Below, in pieces: positions 34,251 through 47,208 of a stretch of 64,000 nucleotides of DNA. The DNA comes from Malania oleifera. Taxonomy: Eukaryota > Streptophyta > Magnoliopsida > Santalales > Ximeniaceae. How positions within the stretch are numbered: the stretch's first letter is position 1; every line of letters begins with the position of its first letter. The position numbers were made by a program, and so were the translations under genes. The stretch lies in NCBI RefSeq assembly GCF_029873635.1, contig NC_080423.1:92115191-92179190 (forward strand), written 5' to 3'. Below the pieces are notes generated by a model. The model was not told the DNA's origin and did not search any database. It was given only the letters and a program-made list of their open reading frames with translations.

Positions 34251-37200
34251 AGTGGCTTCATAGAAGGGGGAAGTCTTTGGTTTGAGAAACATGCATGTGG
34301 GTATCTTCAAAAGTATGTCAAAGAATCTTATGTAATGAGGATGTAAGATTTTCTATAGAAGTCAAGTAATTATATGTTTAGTACAAATGATCATTTATTT
34401 TTTAGTAATCGAGATTTTCATAGTGATAACATCTTGTGTATAATTTCAGTCATAAGATTCTCAGACATGTGCCTCTGTAAACTAAAAGCTTTGTTGGTCT
34501 ACCATTAGTAAAATACTTAGTACTTGTAAGGCATTTGGTTTAGGAAATTGTAAGTATGGGAATCCCATATCTAAAAAAACTGAGATGTTATTCTAATGGA
34601 AATTCAAATTGTCAAAAAAAAAAAAGTATGGGTAAAAAATTTTCAAAAAAATCGAGATGCACATCACAAACGCATCCCAATATTGTGCGAATGATCAATA
34701 TGTTGTTCACTTAAACTATCAAAGAAAGTGCCTTTCTATTGCCTTAATTACTATGCGAAACGTTTGATCTTCTAAAAGTAAAAACTACTAAATTTGAATG
34801 TATCACACATGCTCTCTTCTCTCTCTCATTTTATGTTTAAAATTTTTTTAGATTTCTCAATTGGTGTCATTTCTAATTTTCTCAAAGAATTAGCTCTTGT
34901 ATGGTTATCTATAAGACGTTTTTTTTTTTTTTTTTCTCGTAAATGCATTTATTAATCCTTATCCTTGGTTTCAAAGTAGGACGATGAAATATTACTGTTG
35001 AGATTACTATTTTAAGATGAATTCAAGACACCTAACAATTAAATAGTACGTAGGCCAACTAAGGTAGAGATATAAATTAAGAAGAACAGAGAACGAAGTT
35101 CAAAAACCCAACAGTGAAACTCATGTCAGACTGTCTAATAAAATAAATTTAAGGGAACGATTGGCTAAATCAAACCTGTTCTGTTCATAATTACAAACTC
35201 CCAATTTATTAAAGCAGAGGATCAAATCCTTCTAAAGATTGAAACAGAAAAATCGAAGAAATTTGGATTATACCGCAAGTTGCGATTCAACTTTTTTTTG
35301 TAAAACAAATCAAATGCGAGAATTAAGAATTCTCAAATCACAATTCTAAAAAATTGAGCTTCAAAAATTTCCCCAACCAAAAAGACAAATTAAAGTCCAA
35401 CCCCCCTATACATATTGTAGTAGGAAAGATCAAGGGAGGTGGTTTGACTAATCACCTTGGGCTAACATCCATTCATGCATGCAGGTAATTAATTTAAAAG
35501 CTGAATTTTTAATTTGGATGACATCATAGAATATGTAATAAGTTGAATTCGTGTCTCCGAGGATGATTTGATGAGATTAATTAATATTAATTGATGATCA
35601 CATACAGATCAAGCTATGTATATAGCTTAATTGGCTACTTAATTCGATTCTCGGCCGATATATTTTCAGCTAATTTATTAAGACCTCAAGGTGAATTAAT
35701 ATTTAATTCACTAATGTTGTGGGCTGATTAGTTAAGGTTTGGTCTCCCAAATGATAGGGTGAGTAGCACAACAAGTTGGGGTACTAACTTGCTAGCAAGT
35801 ACTTACCAAGGAAGGCTGTATCTAATTTGAGTTGGGTCCATGTCAAATAGTAAACTATATATTATATGCACATGCATGTATGTACATTATAAAGAAAACA
35901 AGGATTCTTATTTAATTATGGAGAGTTAATGGATCATAAATATTTTTTTTCTTATTTAAAAATTATTAGCGTGGCACCCATTGTCAAACTGAACATCCTC
36001 TTTTTCAAAAAATTGGGGTTGAAAGAATATGACAAAAACGAATTGATTCAACCGGTTACCGACAAATTGTGTCATGTTTTCATTTTGAAAACGAAAACGT
36101 TACAAAGAAAATGTTGGTTCTTAGCGTACGGATGAATTTTTTTTCAAATAATTAAATTAATATTTGATGAATATATTATTTTTAAAAAATACAAACAATG
36201 ATGGTATAATGTCGTAATATTTAAGAAAAAACATAAAAACACAATCACCGAATAGAATAATCTCATACAGAAAAAGGGTCATTTTTAGGTTTAAATTTGT
36301 GACTTTTAAATTATAGATTTTTAATTAAAAATTTGAAAACTATTTACTAAACTTGCTACTCGCTGTTTTATCAATAGAAAATAGAAATTAATTATACAAT
36401 TAAAAATAAATATTTATTCTAAAATAACTAAAAACTAAAAAAATGTCATTCATGCATAAAAAATTAAATTCAACTCATTAATTTGTCATATATATTATTT
36501 TTATTTTCACTTTCCTTAATAATAAAATATACAAAAATAATATATTTTATCATTCTTTTCTTTTTAATATTTTCAAATTTCAAATGAGACCTTAAAAATT
36601 ATTTTCTAAAAATCCACCATACCAACAAAATATTTTCAGCAGATTCAAAATTAGGGTTCTATTTTTTAATGCCAAGGACGGTCAAAATTTAATCCTGTGT
36701 ATCAATAGGAAATTTAATCCTGTCTCCTCTCCTCGTACATAGAACAATTAATGTATGTCTATATACACAGATACAAATATGTCAATAGAGAAATCGGATT
36801 TTTGAAATTTCCGATGGTCTTCCGGTGACATCATCAGTGAGAGAATTTCAATTACGTCTAAACTTCTCAATGGGTTTGAAATTTCAGCCAGCCGAGGGGG
36901 TTGAATCCTACTTTCCGATTATTTTCCGGTGACATCATCAGTGATGCCCCTTATGCACAGTTCACAGTTAACAGTTTGTCGCCGACCTACTGTTCCTTTT
37001 TTTTTTTTTTTTGGCTCATGCATGAACTCTCCATTTTTTTATTTTTTTATTCTTCTGGACGGAGGTTTCCATTTTTGGACGGAGGTTTCCATTTCTGCCC
37101 CCACCCCCCAAAAAATATTTTTTTTTTTTTTAAATATTCCGACGATCATGCTTTGAATTAATTTAAAATAATAAATTACATGGATCGATGTGTTCGTCTT

Positions 37201-38812
37201 GTCCATGTATTTGCTGACTCGAGTTTTGGGGTTTGAATAAGTGTTTATGAATCGGATTAGACCGAAATTTCAATCTGTTAAACCTCGTCAATTTCATGAA
37301 CATCAAATTATAAGTCAAAGTAATAGCTGTATAGTTTGGTTCGGTTTGAGGCAATTTGGTTATCAAATAGGTCAAGATGGATTAACTATTTGAATTTTTG
37401 GAAGAACTTGAAAAAAAAAATAATGGAAAAGGACATGTGAGATCACAAATTTATAAAATAATATAGTAAAATATGTTACCTTGAAAAAGTTATTCTGAAA
37501 GTGTCATAAAGCTTTCGATTTCCCATTAAAAAGTGATATTATCAATCGATTGTTTATATATTATTATTTTTTATATTCGTTTATATTCAGTTTAGGTCGG
37601 ATCAGATGACTATACACTCAACCCATAATCCGACCCATTTATTCAAGTTATACATAAACTGGATCGTACCCACCACATGCAATTCAAACCCATTTCTTTC
37701 GATCGGGTTGGTGAGGCTTTTAAACAATCTCTAGTTTTAATTTGGATTTATATAACAAAATGAAATAGAAAATTATATATACTGAGTTTTCTATTCAAAT
37801 ATTCATATAAATCTAAATCTAATAACAAAATTAATGCTCTCAAACATAATCTTAACTCATGTTTGAGAGTTAGAATTGAGACCTTGGGGTTTAAATTACT
37901 GTGGAGTTGAATAAAATGCACTACAAGATTATATTTAGCTTCGTCCAAATTTGAGACTTGAAGTCCATTTGCCGAATTATAATATTATCCCATGTTTTGG
38001 AGCTTAAAATTTAGACTGCTGATTTGAAATTATATGCATGTATTTGGATAAAATTTAAAACTAAATTGTTTTAACTTTGCTCTAAATCTATACAAATTCA
38101 AATGCTTGACTTGAAATCTATGCTTCCAAACACAATATTAAAATTTTCCTGAATTATATTTTACAATCTAAAGCTCAATGTTTGAATTTTAATTTTAATA
38201 AGATCTAAGAAGAGGATCTTGAACTATCCTAAATATAAAATTTTAGGATCTTATTTAAAACTTGAAAAATGTTGAAGGACCATATGTTTGCTTAAGAAAA
38301 GGAAAAGAAAGGAAAATACGAGGAATCAAAATTCATTTTTCATTATGTTTTCTCTATGTATCAAATACTACTATTAAAACTGAAAAATTGTTCTGATATG
38401 ATTAAAAATTAAGAAAAATCAAATATTAATGTGTAAAATTATCTTTTTCCCATTAATTTGATCTATTTTTTTATTTTATTTCTCACTTTCTTTGGTAACC
38501 AAACATGAGAAAGCTTACTCTTTCATGTTTTCGTTTCCTTAGGTCATGTTTGGATCTCAGAAAATACTAAAGAAACGAAAATATCAAGGAATCAGCAATT
38601 TCATGTTTAGTTATCAAGGAAAATGAAGAAGAAAATAAAAACTACACCAAATCTATGAACAAAATTCCGATTCTACTCATCATTAATATTTAGTCTATTC
38701 ATATTTTTAATCATATTAAAACAAACTTTCATTGTCAGTAGTATTCAATATAGAAGGAAATTACGATGGAAAATGAGTTTCCCCCTCCTTTTCCTTTCCT
38801 TTCTTTTCTCCA
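32791..38812. other. Intergenic region, no gene recognised
   Basis: Six kilobases of AT-rich, mostly single-copy-looking DNA. It holds (GA)n at 33761-33779, (TC)n at 34188-34249, a duplicated TTCCGGTGACATCATCAGTG at about 36821 and 36924, and a doubled GGACGGAGGTTTCCATTT at about 37057-37093. No conserved coding sequence, tRNA or known microRNA sequence was recognised. Confidence 0.6.
34188..34249. repeat. (TC)n microsatellite
   Basis: About 61 bp of pure TC dinucleotides. Confidence 0.95.
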
Positions 38813-39884
38813 AGTAAAATTCTTGATCCAATCAGATCCTTAGTATTTTCTGGGCTTCAAATAGACCCTAAAAAAAAGAAGAAAATATGAAGGAGTTTAG
38901 TTTTTTATGTATCGAATGAGGAAGCATTGCCTCAACCTTGACCTAATGCAAATCAAAAATAAAGTGTAATTCAATCAATCAGAAAATTTGGCTTTTCATA
39001 TTGGGAACAACTCTTTCCTGGTGGGAAACAAAGGACCCCCTACGTACACATAAAGAGATTGGCACTTGGCCAATTAAAGCTCCATGAATTGAACTAACCA
39101 TGACTTGGTCTAACCTGTCACCCTTACACCCCATTTGAAACCTAATGGTTTCATTTTGAGATGCATCTTTTCTTTTTCCATTGGAAAGTTGTTTCCCTTT
39201 TTCTTTCTCTATCTTCTTTCAATGAATAATCAAAAGGTATAATCATAATTTTTTTTTTTTTTATCATTAACATGATTAACATGACATCTCTTTTCAAACT
39301 ACACATTTTTTCATAAGTTAAATCATCTCTAGCACATGCCTAACTTTTCTTTTCTCCAAGTAAAATCCTTGATCCAATCGGATCCTTAGTATTTTCTGGG
39401 CTTCAAATAGACCCTAAAAAAAAGAAGAAAATATGAAGGAGTTTAGTTTTTTATGTATCGAATGAGGAAGCGTTGCCTCAACCTTGACCTAATGCAAATC
39501 AAAAATAAAGTGTAATTCAATCAATCAGGAAATTTGGTTTTTCATATTGGGAACAACTCTTTCCTGGTGGGAAACAAAGGACCCTCTACATACACATAAA
39601 GAGATTGGCACTTGGCCAATTAAAGCTCCATGAATTGAACTAACCATGACTTGGTCTAACTTGTCACCCTTACACCCCATTTGAAACCTAATGGTTTCAT
39701 TTTGAGATGCATCTTTTCTTTTTCCATTGGAAAGTTGTTTCCCTTTTTCTTTCTCTATCTTCTTTCAATGAATAATCAAAAGGTATAATCATAATTTTTT
39801 TTTTATCATTAACATGATTAACATGACATCTCTTTTCAAACTACGCGTTTTTTCATAAGTTAAATCATCTCTAGCACATGCCTA
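38813..39884. repeat. Tandem direct duplication, 536-bp unit, two copies
   Basis: 38813-39348 and 39349-39884 are nearly identical, with scattered single-base changes (ATTCTTG/ATCCTTG, GAAGCATTG/GAAGCGTTG, CTACGTAC/CTACATAC) and a shorter T-run in the second copy. Both start in a TTTTCTTTTCTCC motif. There is no coding content and no element ends, so this looks like a recent local duplication. Confidence 0.9.
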
Positions 39885-42027
39885 CCTTTTCTCCCACATA
39901 TGTTTTATACCTAATTTTCAATCTTTCTTTGTCTTCATTTTCTTTCAAATTTGGCATAACTACTCCTTCATATCACACATCTTACTTATGCACTCTTTCG
40001 GTGACAAGGCCTTTCTTTTTCTTTCTTAATTTCTCTATGATTTGGGTGTCAGTTAAGTGATTGCAGTCATACTCAATGCTCTTGTGCTCCATATCAATCA
40101 TCATTCATTAGCTTTATCAATATCATCATCATCATTATTATAAACACTACAAGAGCAAAAAAAAATGAAACAAATTCCTCAACAGCATATACCAACGTGG
40201 ATCGTGATCAAAATAAAGCTCCGAACTTTTTGAAGAGTGGTGTATGGATCTGCTCTACAAATTTGGAATCTCAACACGTGTTTGTTTATAATGACACAGA
40301 CCCACTTCATGTGATTAGGTCCCAAATGTACGACCAACAACAAAAGTATGTATGTAAGCAACAATCTTATCATTGAACGAGCAATAAACTATATTGTCCA
40401 TTTGCAATTCAGATTGATTTATACTAAAAAGTTAATTTGATTCAATAATAAAATGTTCAAAATACTTTTAAAATTTTTTATTGACCTCTTTGGCCCGTCC
40501 TTGCAAAAACCACATTTATTATTAAAGTGCATAATTAATTGTTTGGTGAAAATGTATGAATTGTTGGAATGAGTCCAACTTTACTTATTTATAGAATCGT
40601 GTACTATTTATCAATTTTTTTGTGATAAGATTTAGGGAGACAATCACACATGTGATATTCACTTGTAATTTTTTAACATTTTTATTTATTTATTCGGCTT
40701 TGTACCCCTCCGATCGGTTGATTTAAAAATGAACAAAATTCAATGATATGCATCATCTATTTACTTTGAAGTTAATCATCATGTTTGACTTTAGCCTCCA
40801 GCCTAAACAGAAATAGGATCTTTGGGTAAGTGGGACTATCCAATGCACCTTAAAATTTTTCTTGTATTAATAATTTTTAAAAGAATTTTTGCATCATCAT
40901 AGATTTAGTCATTATGTTTAACTTTCACTTTTCCGACAATTAACTTGAAATTCTTAGTATTTAGACCAAGGCTCTTGTAATTATGAATTGAGTAAATTGA
41001 TAAGATAATTAATAAATATACGCAAGAGAACTTTGATTGAAGTATGCACGGGATTATCCCTACCTTAAGAGATCAATGAATGACTTTAAAAAAAAAACAA
41101 GGGTGATTTTCATATTGGCAAGATATATATTTTTGGTGTAAGAAATTGATTTTCGAGTCGATGACAGATAACATTCCGAATAAATGCATCAGATTTTGTT
41201 TATTTTTTTATTACCCCAAATGGCATTAAGTATCTAGGTTCGTCCACCGAGCAATTGCCACGTGTCAACAGCTGGACGGGCACTGGAAGTGTGGAAGTGG
41301 ATGGGAATGGGACAGGGTACCCTTTAATTTCCCAAGTGGAGGACACCAATTAAAATAATTGTCGCCTGGCCAAACAGGTAGCAGTACCATCACCAGTCAC
41401 AAGAGTCATGACCAACCCCAGAATAAATAAATAAAAACGCAAAAGCGGCCAAACATGGTCCTACCTCAGGGATTTAAATATTGTAACAATAACATTTCTA
41501 TGTATCTCTTTAATTTGCTCAAAGAATCCATTAGCCATTGGGGTTATGGGTTATGGTCGGGGGGGAAAAAACAAAAGATCTTCTAGAGAGCTAGCTATAG
41601 GGTTTGTCCACAGCATACTTTGAAAATCCCATTTCCATGCATTTTCCATACTCACCCCTCTCTCCTTCCTCAGGGAACAAGCAATTTCAAGGCAACTCCT
41701 GGACCCAAATGGCATTGACCCATTTCATGATCATGCATGCATGGAAAAATTAAAAAGCGTTTTCCATTGATGTTGCACATATTGTACAAGGAGCTAGCCT
41801 AGCTCAATTTGACCCAGTACCAATTCATTTCTTCCTTCCTGCCTTCTGCCCTAACACACACACACACACTATATATATATATATGTGTGTGTGTACACAT
41901 ACATATACATATATATTTGGTAAATCAAATTAAAGATACCAAAATTAACCTAAGAAATTTAAAGGACAACAACATCATATCCATGCACTGATGCTAGCTA
42001 GCTAGCTGCTTAATGATCACTCAAAAG
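39885..42027. other. Intergenic region and 3' flank of the WRKY gene
   Basis: No gene recognised. About 130-175 bp beyond the WRKY stop lies a compound microsatellite, (AC)n(AT)n(GT)n, at 41855-41895, probably in or near the 3' UTR. No poly(A) site can be assigned with confidence. Confidence 0.6.
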
Positions 42028-43960
42028 TTAAAACTCAAACTGCAGTACATCATCAGTACTGAATTCAACCGATCCCACCATCATGTCCATGTCCATGTCC
42101 ATGTCCAAGCTGTGGCTGCTGGTGGTGCAGGAGTTCACCCCGGAGTTGTGGCCCGACGACGAGAGGAGCCCCGAGGAGCCGAAAGCAGCGAGGTCCGGGG
42201 ACAGGAGGTAGTCCGCCGACTGGTTAATGTGGGTGGACAAATCATGGTGATGATGATGATGATGATCGTCGTCATCATCATCATGATTGGTAGTAGTAGT
42301 AGTAGTAGTGGTGGTGGTGGTGATGGGTTTGGTAATGGTGGTGTCATGGTCCTTGTGCTCCTGCTTGACTAGGGTTTGGGAGAAGGAAGAGAGGAAGAAG
42401 GGTTGGTAAGAGGAATAGGAAGGGTCGTTTTGTGAATTGGAGGATTGGTCAAAGCTGAGGAGAACGGAGGAGTCATTGAAAGGAGGAGGGATGGTGGTGG
42501 CGTCCAAAATAATCTGAGGGGTTTTGTGAGGGTTTTTGCAGGTGTGGTGGCCATTGTATGTGATTTGGTAAACTGAGGGATTGTCTTCTATCTGCTGCAC
42601 CTGTTTGGTCGCTTGGCACCCCTGATCGAACTTGTGAGTGCACCTGTAGTAATTCCTGCCCCCACCAAACATACATAAGCCCGTAAGCAATCACTATTGT
42701 CAGCAGATGTATCTATATATATATTTATATATGAACCAACATGATTATATATACAATCAATGAAGATGGAGATTTCAGTTTTCACAAGCATATATAGTAA
42801 AGAATATGCGGCAATCTTTGGTATGGGATTGTGAATAAGGACAAAAGGGAAAGGGCCAGCCGAAAAAGAAAACATAATGTCAAAAACAGAAAAGAAAGAT
42901 TTAGCTTTTAGAAAAGTTTGTGTGGGATAGATATATCATATAAATTATACATCTTGTTTTCCTCTAGTACTGCATGGATTCAAGAGCAAACATGAAAAGC
43001 AATTTTTGGAATTACAGATACAGAAGACAAGAGAAGATAAAACGAACCTGGGGTGTTTGGCATTGAGGATAACCTTCTGCCCATATTTTCTCCATGCATG
43101 ACCGTCGTCAACCGGAGTTGAAATTGTTTTTGTCCATGTCTGTGTGCTGCTCTTCCTGCCCCCAGTCCCATCCCATATATACATGGTTATAATCACATTA
43201 GAATTTAGTTTAAGAAATCAACTAAACCAAAATCAAATATATATACTCTAATTAATACTGCCCATCAAGAAAAAAAAAATTAAAACTATTTCAAAATAAA
43301 TTTGTAACTAGTTAATTACCCCTTTTGATATTATCTGAAGTAACGCCTCTTAATTAACTAATTGATCCTAGCAGCTAGCTAATTCCAGAGGGCCATTTTC
43401 GTCATTCAAGCAACGAATATATCCCCATTCTTGTTCATTGACCTCAAGAAATTAAATCTTTTGAAAGAGGATAATAGATTCATCCATCTTCCTAATCTAT
43501 AAGCTCAAAAAATGGCAAATGCGTCCCATCGCTTACACAGGCGAATTTGCCCTTCTGAAAATAAAATCCCATAAATACCTATATATTTACTATATTACTA
43601 TTATTAAAATATTCACCTTCTCTTGTAGCACCCTCGCCGATCTTTTAATGTCAAGCCCTTCCAGCTCTCGCCGGACTCCTCGTATTTCCGGCCGTCGGCG
43701 CTCGACGAGTCCAGGCACGCGTAGTTCTTCGGGACCTGCTGCGACACCTCCTCCGACTCGCCAGAACTCAGAAACAAAAGCGAATCCGAAAACGATCTAC
43801 AAATTTTCTTAACGAGGTCTTCCGCGGACGGCGCCGGCAGCCCGCCTTGGCCCGGCGGCGTGCGCAGCAGATGTTGCAGCTCCTCTGTGAATCGTTGGCC
43901 TCGGAGGAGCTCTTTCATCGCTCTCTTCCTCACGGCGAGGAAACTTCCCGGCGACTCCAT
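42028..43960 (-). CDS. WRKY70: Group III WRKY transcription factor (WRKY70/54-like)
   Basis: Nuclear DNA-binding regulator that recognises W-boxes (TTGAC). Exons on the minus strand are 43960-43617, 43155-43048 and 42655-42028 (TAA). The introns are 461 and 392 bp with GT-AG ends and phase 2, so the protein has 359 residues. The WRKY domain (about 131-190) has WRKYGQK at 136-142 and zinc ligands C156, C164, H188 and C190, spaced C-X7-C-X23-H-X-C, diagnostic of group III. The second intron splits the Arg codon of HPR/NYY, the usual WRKY-domain intron position. RRGCYKRRK (about 108-116) is a likely nuclear signal. The N-terminus ([22 protein letters not shown]) suits a short coiled coil. The C-terminal half is Ser-rich with runs of 11 Thr, 6 Asp and 7 His, then an MD repeat. 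The start at 43960 fits family N-termini; an in-frame ATG at 44116 would add 52 residues. Family members act in salicylate/jasmonate defence and senescence. Placement in the 70/54 clade is by domain resemblance only. Confidence 0.93.
42242..42335 (-). repeat. Trinucleotide repeats coding poly-Thr, poly-Asp and poly-His in the WRKY gene
   Basis: Minus strand runs (ACC)4(ACT)6ACC, then GAT/GAC codons, then CAT/CAC codons, encoding T11, D6 and H7 in exon 3. All three are one- or two-base variants of ATG/GAT- and ACC-type triplet repeats, so slippage can change their length. Confidence 0.9.
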
Positions 43961-44500
43961 TGCGACCGCAGCGGTGCTGGTGGGAGTGGCGGTTGCCTCA
44001 ATGTGGAGTAAACAAATTGCGGAGGGCACAAAGAGGTTTTTATGTAACAAAAAGGAGAGCACATCGCAACGGCAAATGCTAGGAAAATTAAAGGAAGCTA
44101 GGTAGGAAAATTCCACAACGAGGGGGTTTTTAACCCACGCGCTCTGCGCGGGTGGAGGAAGGCGGGCGCCCAGTCAGGACGGATGGATTCAATGAACGGA
44201 GGGCCGAGGCCACGTGGGATTGCGATGACGTGTCGACATGCTCCGAGCAGATTGGACTAGGATTGGGCGCGTGCGGGAGCGGCGAGTGGGCCTGCCTTAC
44301 GAAACACGGCCTGACGTGGTGCGATGACGTTGGGGTCCTACGTCATCGACACGTTGCTACTTGGCACACCTTAAATCTAAAAGCTTCAAGTTGCGGGGTG
44401 ACGCTAGGCTAGCTTTGGCTTGGGGAACGGGCGGAGTGAAATGACGGCGGTGACACTGTGGGGGGTCACTGGCTTGAGCGAAGTGAGGAGGTATATAAGA
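43961..44500 (-). promoter_or_regulatory. WRKY 5' flank with TGACG (as-1-type) cluster
   Basis: GC-richer than its surroundings. Six TGACG/CGTCA motifs fall at 44226-44230, 44312-44316, 44325-44329, 44341-44345 (inverse), 44399-44403 and 44442-44446, that is 266-486 bp upstream of the ATG. TGACG is the core bound by TGA-class bZIP factors in salicylate-responsive promoters. Three of the six sit within 34 bp. A GC-rich hairpin-forming stretch (about 44133-44156) lies nearer the start. No TATA box is evident for the minus strand, and the transcription start cannot be placed. Confidence 0.5.
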
Positions 44501-45943
44501 CTTCTTACAAGGGTATTTTAAGAATTGTACAGACACGAACCTGGGGTGTTTTACCCGCAGCGTGCTCTTTTATTCTTTTTTTTATTTTTTTTCTTGGGGA
44601 TGGATAATGATGCCACTTGTATGATAAGGTGCGTGAATCCGTATCATTCTCCATGGTCCGGCTGTCCTAGGTCTGATCCCATTGGACGAGGCTCAATAGG
44701 CCGCTCCTCTGTAATCAGACATGAATCTAAGATATATGAGCGCACGTGGCAGGGATTAACTGGATAATGTTGTGTGCATCCCATTGGACAAGAATCAGTG
44801 GGTCACACCTTTATAATTTGCGTCACAAACTCATAATAAGATGCACCGAGATAATACATTGTGAATACCCAATTGATTCCAGTCATGCAGGCACATGTCA
44901 TTATGGCCCTGTGACACTAAGCAATTTTTCAAATATAACGTATTTTGTAATATCAAGAAAAGAAATTTTCTCTCTTCTTTATTTTGATCAAATAAAGGTT
45001 TATTTTATTTTTCTATTTTTTTGTAAATTAAAAATAAATAATTAAGACGTGACAAGATCCTAGAGAATTTTCTCGATGAAAATTTTGTTGAAATGTTATT
45101 ACATAATTTGCTCTATTAGCATTTTAAGTTCGACTCGTCCAAATTTGGGTAGGCACAATTAAGTTCATTTGGTCAAATTTAATGTATGGTGGTTACTTAC
45201 TGTATATATAATTTATTCTATTTTTTCTTATTTTCTTCTTCTCATCTCCTCATTATTAACTAACTAAGTTTTTTGTCGTATGTACAGAATTTCATGTCAA
45301 TAAAAACTATTTAAGCTCATTTTTTTAGCATAAAATGAGTTGACGTTGATCTCGATTTGTTATAACCTCATTCATTGAACAACTTAAGCTTAATATTGCC
45401 ATATATATAACACAATTTGTTCAGACTTATTTAATAAGTGATCTAAGTTTCATGTTAAATTTTAAAATCATATATTAGACAAGTAAAATTTTAGAAAAGT
45501 TATAAGTACAAATTGAATATATTCAATTGCTCTCCTCAAATTTGTACGTACTCTCAACAATATAATTTTTAGGCCATAATTTGATTTTTTTGAATAATTC
45601 AAGGGTTTATTCAAATCTTGATGGAGAAATTTATGTTGTATGAGTATAAAATTGGGGATTTAGATAAACAAAAGTTAACAAACGTCACCATTTTTTCAAC
45701 TTTAATTTCACATGGCCAACTAAGAATTCCTTTATGAAATATGTGAACAATTTTCATGTGGTCCAAAATTTTCTTACATACCTTTTACTTTTGGAATCTC
45801 TCAAGAAAGTTGTGATTTTTTTATCATATGCAATAATGCCCTCCATCTTTCCATGTATTAAGATTTGTACTTTTTTAAAAAATTCTTTTATGAGTTGTAA
45901 CATCTCTATTTTCCTTTACATAAATCCAATTTTTGTAATAATT
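44501..45943. other. Intergenic, no gene recognised
   Basis: AT-rich DNA upstream of the WRKY gene up to the copia LTR. The ORFs at 44525-44767, 44746-45045 and 45734-45991 show no protein-like composition. Confidence 0.6.
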
Positions 45944-47200
45944 AAATATGTTAGTCTTAGAGGTTACATGAGTTTAATTGTCTTGTTTTGATGATAACAA
46001 ATCATTAGTGGTTCTAAATAAGTTTATCTTTACATATTAAGCTATGGTTAGTATAATCACAAATGCAAAGATTAAGGAATTTCTTAATAGGTTAGACATT
46101 ATCAAAAAATGGAAAAATGTTAGTCTTGGTGGCTACACTATCATGGTTTATGTGTTTTGATGATATTAACCTTTTTGTGGTTTCTAGTGTTTACCATCTT
46201 TGCAGATCATGCTAAGCACAGGTACAAGTATCGAATACATAAAGTATTGGTCAAAATGCAAAGATCGAACCGAGTTGATGTTCGAATAGAAAGATCAAAT
46301 GGAGACGTACTCGGAAGAACCCAAACACAACCAAAGGGAGCTTAATGTTGTATTTTATGTAATGGGTATGTGTCTGAGGTAGTATATCTTGTAATTCTTG
46401 CGGTTTTGTTTCATACATAATTTCTGAGTAAGAGTTGAGCAAATGCACATGCATACTAGGACACGTGAATTTATAGGATTGCACTAAAATTACAAACTCA
46501 ACTTTCATAGTTTTCAAAATTAAACTTAAGAGTTTGTTAAATGAATCCTAAACTCAAATATGTTTTCTAAAGAGACAAGTTTTCAAACATCTTGGTATTT
46601 TGAACATCTTCATACTTAGTCCCGATTTTATCAAAACGAGTCTTATGTCCTAATGGTGCAAAGAAAGTAAAGTATATTTTCGTTAAAGGACATACTAAGT
46701 ATATAAGATATGAAAATGGTTTTTCAAATGTGTTTTTATTAACAAGATATCTTATATTCAAGAGAAAACTCTTTTGAACAAGTATTAAATTCTATTAGAC
46801 TTAATATATTTCATATACTTTTACCTAAGAATGTTTTAAGCATTTAAAAAAATTTTTGGTTGGGTTTAACCTCTATTATGCACCGATCAAATTTCCAAAA
46901 CACCCTTCGGTATTTGGGGCATAACTTTTGCTAGAAAAATCCAAAAAAAGACAATCTTGCTGACCCTGGAAAGCTAAGAAAAAATCTCACAACTTTCATG
47001 TTGATGATTTTTTCTGATTCAGGTCACTCGTCGACGAGAACAGGGGATTCATCGACGAGTGACTAGTTCACACTAGTCGATGAGTGCAAGGGATTAGTCG
47101 ACGAGTCCAACGGGTAGAATGACACTAACGGGCAAAAACAATTAGTTTTGTTTAAAAATTGCTCTCAACGGTCCAATAACGGCTAGTTGGATATTTTGAC

Positions 47201-47208
47201 TATAAATA
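47201..47208 (+). promoter_or_regulatory. TATA box of the copia-like LTR at 45949
   Basis: TATAAATA about 75 bp downstream of the last GTCGACGAG palindrome. Confidence 0.55.

Noticed and set aside
32791-42027. Possible microRNA precursor or second host gene in the low-repeat island
   Set aside because: No mature sequence of a widely conserved plant microRNA and no conserved coding exon recognised by eye. A covariance or homology search would be needed to say more.
42135-42554. Alternative ORFs overlapping WRKY exon 3
   Set aside because: Shadow frames of the triplet repeats. The annotated frame contains the complete zinc-binding motif and joins the other exons in phase.
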